Part shown: positions 62,299 to 64,000 of the stretch, one piece after another
Position numbering within the stretch: position 1 is the first letter of the stretch
How the letters are laid out: each line of letters opens with the position of its first letter
From: Thiodiazotropha sp040791665
GTDB lineage: Bacteria; Pseudomonadota; Gammaproteobacteria; Chromatiales; Chromatiaceae
DNA length: 64,000 nucleotides
Assembly: GCA_040791665.1 (NCBI GenBank)
Contig: JBFNNX010000009.1
Location: 801,418-865,417 of the forward strand
Direction of reading: 5' to 3'
The notes under the pieces: model-generated
Told to the model about the DNA's origin: nothing
What the model saw: the letters and a program-made list of their open reading frames with translations, nothing else
Database searches by the model: none
Program-made: the position numbers and the translations under genes

Positions 62299-62906
62299 GC
62301 CAGTCGCTCCTCGAGTTTTTTCACTGCGCTTTCGGTAACCAACACCTTTTCATAAGCCACCAGACTGACCGGATCGATTTCGTCGATATCCCGCACATCT
62401 ACGCCGTAGAGATTCCTGGAAGCCAGGTAGAGATTCTCATCCGGATCGGGAGTCACAACCAGTACATCGTTCAGTTCCATGCCCTTCAGTTTCTCGACCA
62501 GCTCCTTGGTTTTGGGTTTGGAAACAGTGATCTCATCCACTACGACCAATCTATCCTGCCGATTGAGCTCAGAGAGTATCGATCGAATCGCGCCTCGATA
62601 CATCTTACGGTTAATCTTCTGGGCATAGCTGCGCGGAGAGGCCGCAAAGTTCACTCCGCCACTGCGCCAGATAGGGCTGCGACTGGTACCGGCACGTGCA
62701 CGCCCCGTACCCTTTTGACGGAAAGGCTTGGCGCCACCACCTGCGACTGCAGAGCGGTTTTTCTGTGCCTTGGTGCCGGCACGCGCGCCAGCCATATAGG
62801 CCGATACCACCTGATGCACCAGTGATTGCTTAAACTCGGCACCAAAGACTTCATCAGAAACCTTCAGCGTTTGCGCACCTACTGCTGTTTGTACATTGAG
62901 TTCCAT
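62295..62906 (-). CDS. rplD: 50S ribosomal protein L4
   Basis: 203 aa from ATG at 62906 (a GTG three codons earlier overlaps rplC). KNRSAVAGGGAKPFRQKGTG is the tunnel loop. In E. coli L4 represses the S10 operon through its leader; no such leader is visible here because rpsJ follows tuf by 6 bases. Confidence 0.97.
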   Translation of the reverse strand: MELNVQTAVGAQTLKVSDEVFGAEFKQSLVHQVVSAYMAGARAGTKAQKNRSAVAGGGAKPFRQKGTGRARAGTSRSPIWRSGGVNFAASPRSYAQKINRKMYRGAIRSILSELNRQDRLVVVDEITVSKPKTKELVEKLKGMELNDVLVVTPDPDENLYLASRNLYGVDVRDIDEIDPVSLVAYEKVLVTESAVKKLEERLA

Positions 62907-62911
62907 CAGAC

Positions 62912-63562
62912 TCACCCTTTATTCTTCATCTTCACAGCAGGCGTGATAATCAGATCACCACCTCTGGAACCTGGCACAGAACCCTTGACCAACAGCAGAT
63001 TACGATCCGCATCGACGCGTACGACTTCCAGATTCTGCTGGCAGCGCTGTACCGCACCCATCTGTCCGGCCATCTTCTTGCCTTTGAAAACACGACCCGG
63101 TGTCTGACACTGGCCGATCGACCCGGGTGCACGATGTGACAACGAGTTGCCGTGGGTGGCGTCCTGAGTGCGGAAGTTATGCCGCTTCACACCGCCTTGA
63201 TACCCCTTACCCTGGGATCGCCCCCTGACATCGACAATCTGTCCTTCCTCGAACCGATCAGCCTTGATCTCACTGCCTACTTCGATGCCCTCAATATCAG
63301 ACTCCTGAGCGCGGAATTCCCAGATACCACGCCCGGCCTCGACACCTGCATTAGCGAAATGGCCTGAAGTGGGCTTGTTCACATGCGAGCTCTTACGAGC
63401 ACCCGTGGTGACCTGAATAGCCAAGTAACCATCAGTCTCGTCATTTTTCATTTGAGTGACACGGTTGGGTTCAACCTCGATCACCGTAACCGGGATGGAT
63501 TCTCCCTGTTCGGTGAATATTCTGGTCATTCCTGCCTTCCGGCCGACTACTCCAATCGCCAT
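62912..63562 (-). CDS. rplC: 50S ribosomal protein L3
   Basis: 216 aa. MAIGVVGRKAGMTRIFTEQG and GHSLSHRAPGSIGQCQTPGR-type stretch (NSLSHRAPGSIGQCQTPGR), including the Gln that is methylated in E. coli. It nucleates large-subunit assembly. Eleven bases after rpsJ. Confidence 0.98.
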   Translation of the reverse strand: MAIGVVGRKAGMTRIFTEQGESIPVTVIEVEPNRVTQMKNDETDGYLAIQVTTGARKSSHVNKPTSGHFANAGVEAGRGIWEFRAQESDIEGIEVGSEIKADRFEEGQIVDVRGRSQGKGYQGGVKRHNFRTQDATHGNSLSHRAPGSIGQCQTPGRVFKGKKMAGQMGAVQRCQQNLEVVRVDADRNLLLVKGSVPGSRGGDLIITPAVKMKNKG

Positions 63563-63573
63563 CGTTGTTAACC

Positions 63574-63885
63574 TCAGTTCAGTTTGATCTGCACATCGAC
63601 GCCGGCAGCCAAATCGAGCTTCATCAGCGCATCCACGGTCTTGTCGGTCGGCTCGACGATGTCGAGCAGACGTTTGTGGGTGCGGATCTCATATTGATCA
63701 CGCGCATCTTTGTTGACATGCGGTGAAATCAATATGGTGTATCGCTCATTCTTTGTCGGCAGCGGAATAGGGCCGCGCACGTGCGCACCTGTGCGCTTGG
63801 CGGTCTCCACTATCTCACGGGCAGATTGATCAATCAGTCGATGATCAAATGCTTTCAGACGAATTCGTATTCTCTGGTTAGCCAT
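63574..63885 (-). CDS. rpsJ: 30S ribosomal protein S10 (NusE)
   Basis: 103 aa from ATG MANQRIRIRLKAFDHRLIDQ, equal to E. coli. Also the transcription antitermination factor NusE that binds NusB and couples to NusG. The start lies only 6 bases after the tuf stop, so translation and probably transcription come through from tuf. Confidence 0.98.
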   Translation of the reverse strand: MANQRIRIRLKAFDHRLIDQSAREIVETAKRTGAHVRGPIPLPTKNERYTILISPHVNKDARDQYEIRTHKRLLDIVEPTDKTVDALMKLDLAAGVDVQIKLN

Positions 63886-63891
63886 TATCAC

Positions 63892-64000
63892 TTACTCGAT
63901 AATCTTGGATACCACACCGGCACCCACGGTCCGGCCGCCCTCGCGAATCGCAAAACGAAGACCCTCTTCCATCGCGATCGGCGCGATCAGCTTCACGGTC
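63892..64000 (-). CDS. tuf: Elongation factor Tu, C-terminal 36 codons
   Basis: Translating from the window edge gives TVKLIAPIAMEEGLRFAIRE and GGRTVGAGVVSKIIE then stop, the universal EF-Tu tail. The rest of the gene is outside the window. It is followed directly by rpsJ, as in the str-S10 junction of many bacteria. Confidence 0.97.
   Translation of the reverse strand, partial: TVKLIAPIAMEEGLRFAIREGGRTVGAGVVSKIIE

Noticed and set aside
1..64000. CRISPR array, tRNA, rRNA, prophage or insertion-sequence transposase
   Set aside because: Looked for direct-repeat spacing, tRNA T-arm motifs and transposase-like proteins; none was convincing.

Overview
The window is chromosomal DNA of a gammaproteobacterium. 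The S10-spc-alpha ribosomal order, an ATP-grasp PurK with class I PurE, BamD, AmpD/AmpE and a full PilS/PilR/PilA/PilB/PilC/PilD set all fit that class. A TusE/DsrC-like sulfur-relay protein, a CHASE2 kinase, a DUF1631 protein and a heme-type cytochrome b hint at a sulfur-oxidising Chromatiales-like lineage, but that placement is inference. No rRNA, tRNA, CRISPR array, phage or intact transposase was seen.

Layout. 1-4608: pgeF (cut by the window edge) and rluD on the minus strand, divergent from bamD, then glnB and nadE. 4834-14107: a type IV pilus block (PP0621-family protein, pilS-pilR, pilA with its own sigma-54 promoter and terminator, pilB-pilC-pilD) ending in coaE. 14345-20345: an AT-rich accessory block (GtrA flippase-like protein, FAD oxidoreductase, polytopic GT-C-like membrane protein, membrane sulfatase/phosphotransferase) between coaE and clpB. 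20770-28514: clpB with a candidate sigma-32 promoter, purE-purK, a Crp/Fnr regulator, a small lipoprotein and ilvD. 28631-33766: a three-gene envelope-sensing system (response regulator, LysM-FecR-FN3-like protein, CHASE2 histidine kinase). 33998-35971: an OmpA-family protein with calcium-type repeats, an MscS channel and a GlsB-like protein. 36160-39633: thiamine-binding-like protein, HugZ-like protein, TusE-like protein, an EgtB/SUMF1-like protein and a small FlgC-tail-like protein. 39645-48381: FKBP and nadC, DUF1631, a compact DUF1538-DUF1538-PII-like-CBS operon, then ampD, ampE and a histidine phosphatase. 48526-50146: a 27-codon membrane microprotein candidate, an RNA methyltransferase and a cytochrome b. 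50255-64000: the alpha, spc and S10 ribosomal operons on the minus strand, with the tail of tuf at the edge.

The most notable non-coding structures are two short elements with long inverted ends. One (32637-32901) has 33-bp ends that match at 32 of 33 positions, and its left end contains the only plausible start codons of the FecR gene. The other (23456-23655) has perfect 31-bp ends built from about 10-bp tandem units, and lies between purE and the clpB promoter. The best candidates for a poorly described system are the DUF1538/PII-like/CBS operon, whose PII-like protein has lost the usual nucleotide-contact residues, and the CHASE2/FecR/response-regulator system.
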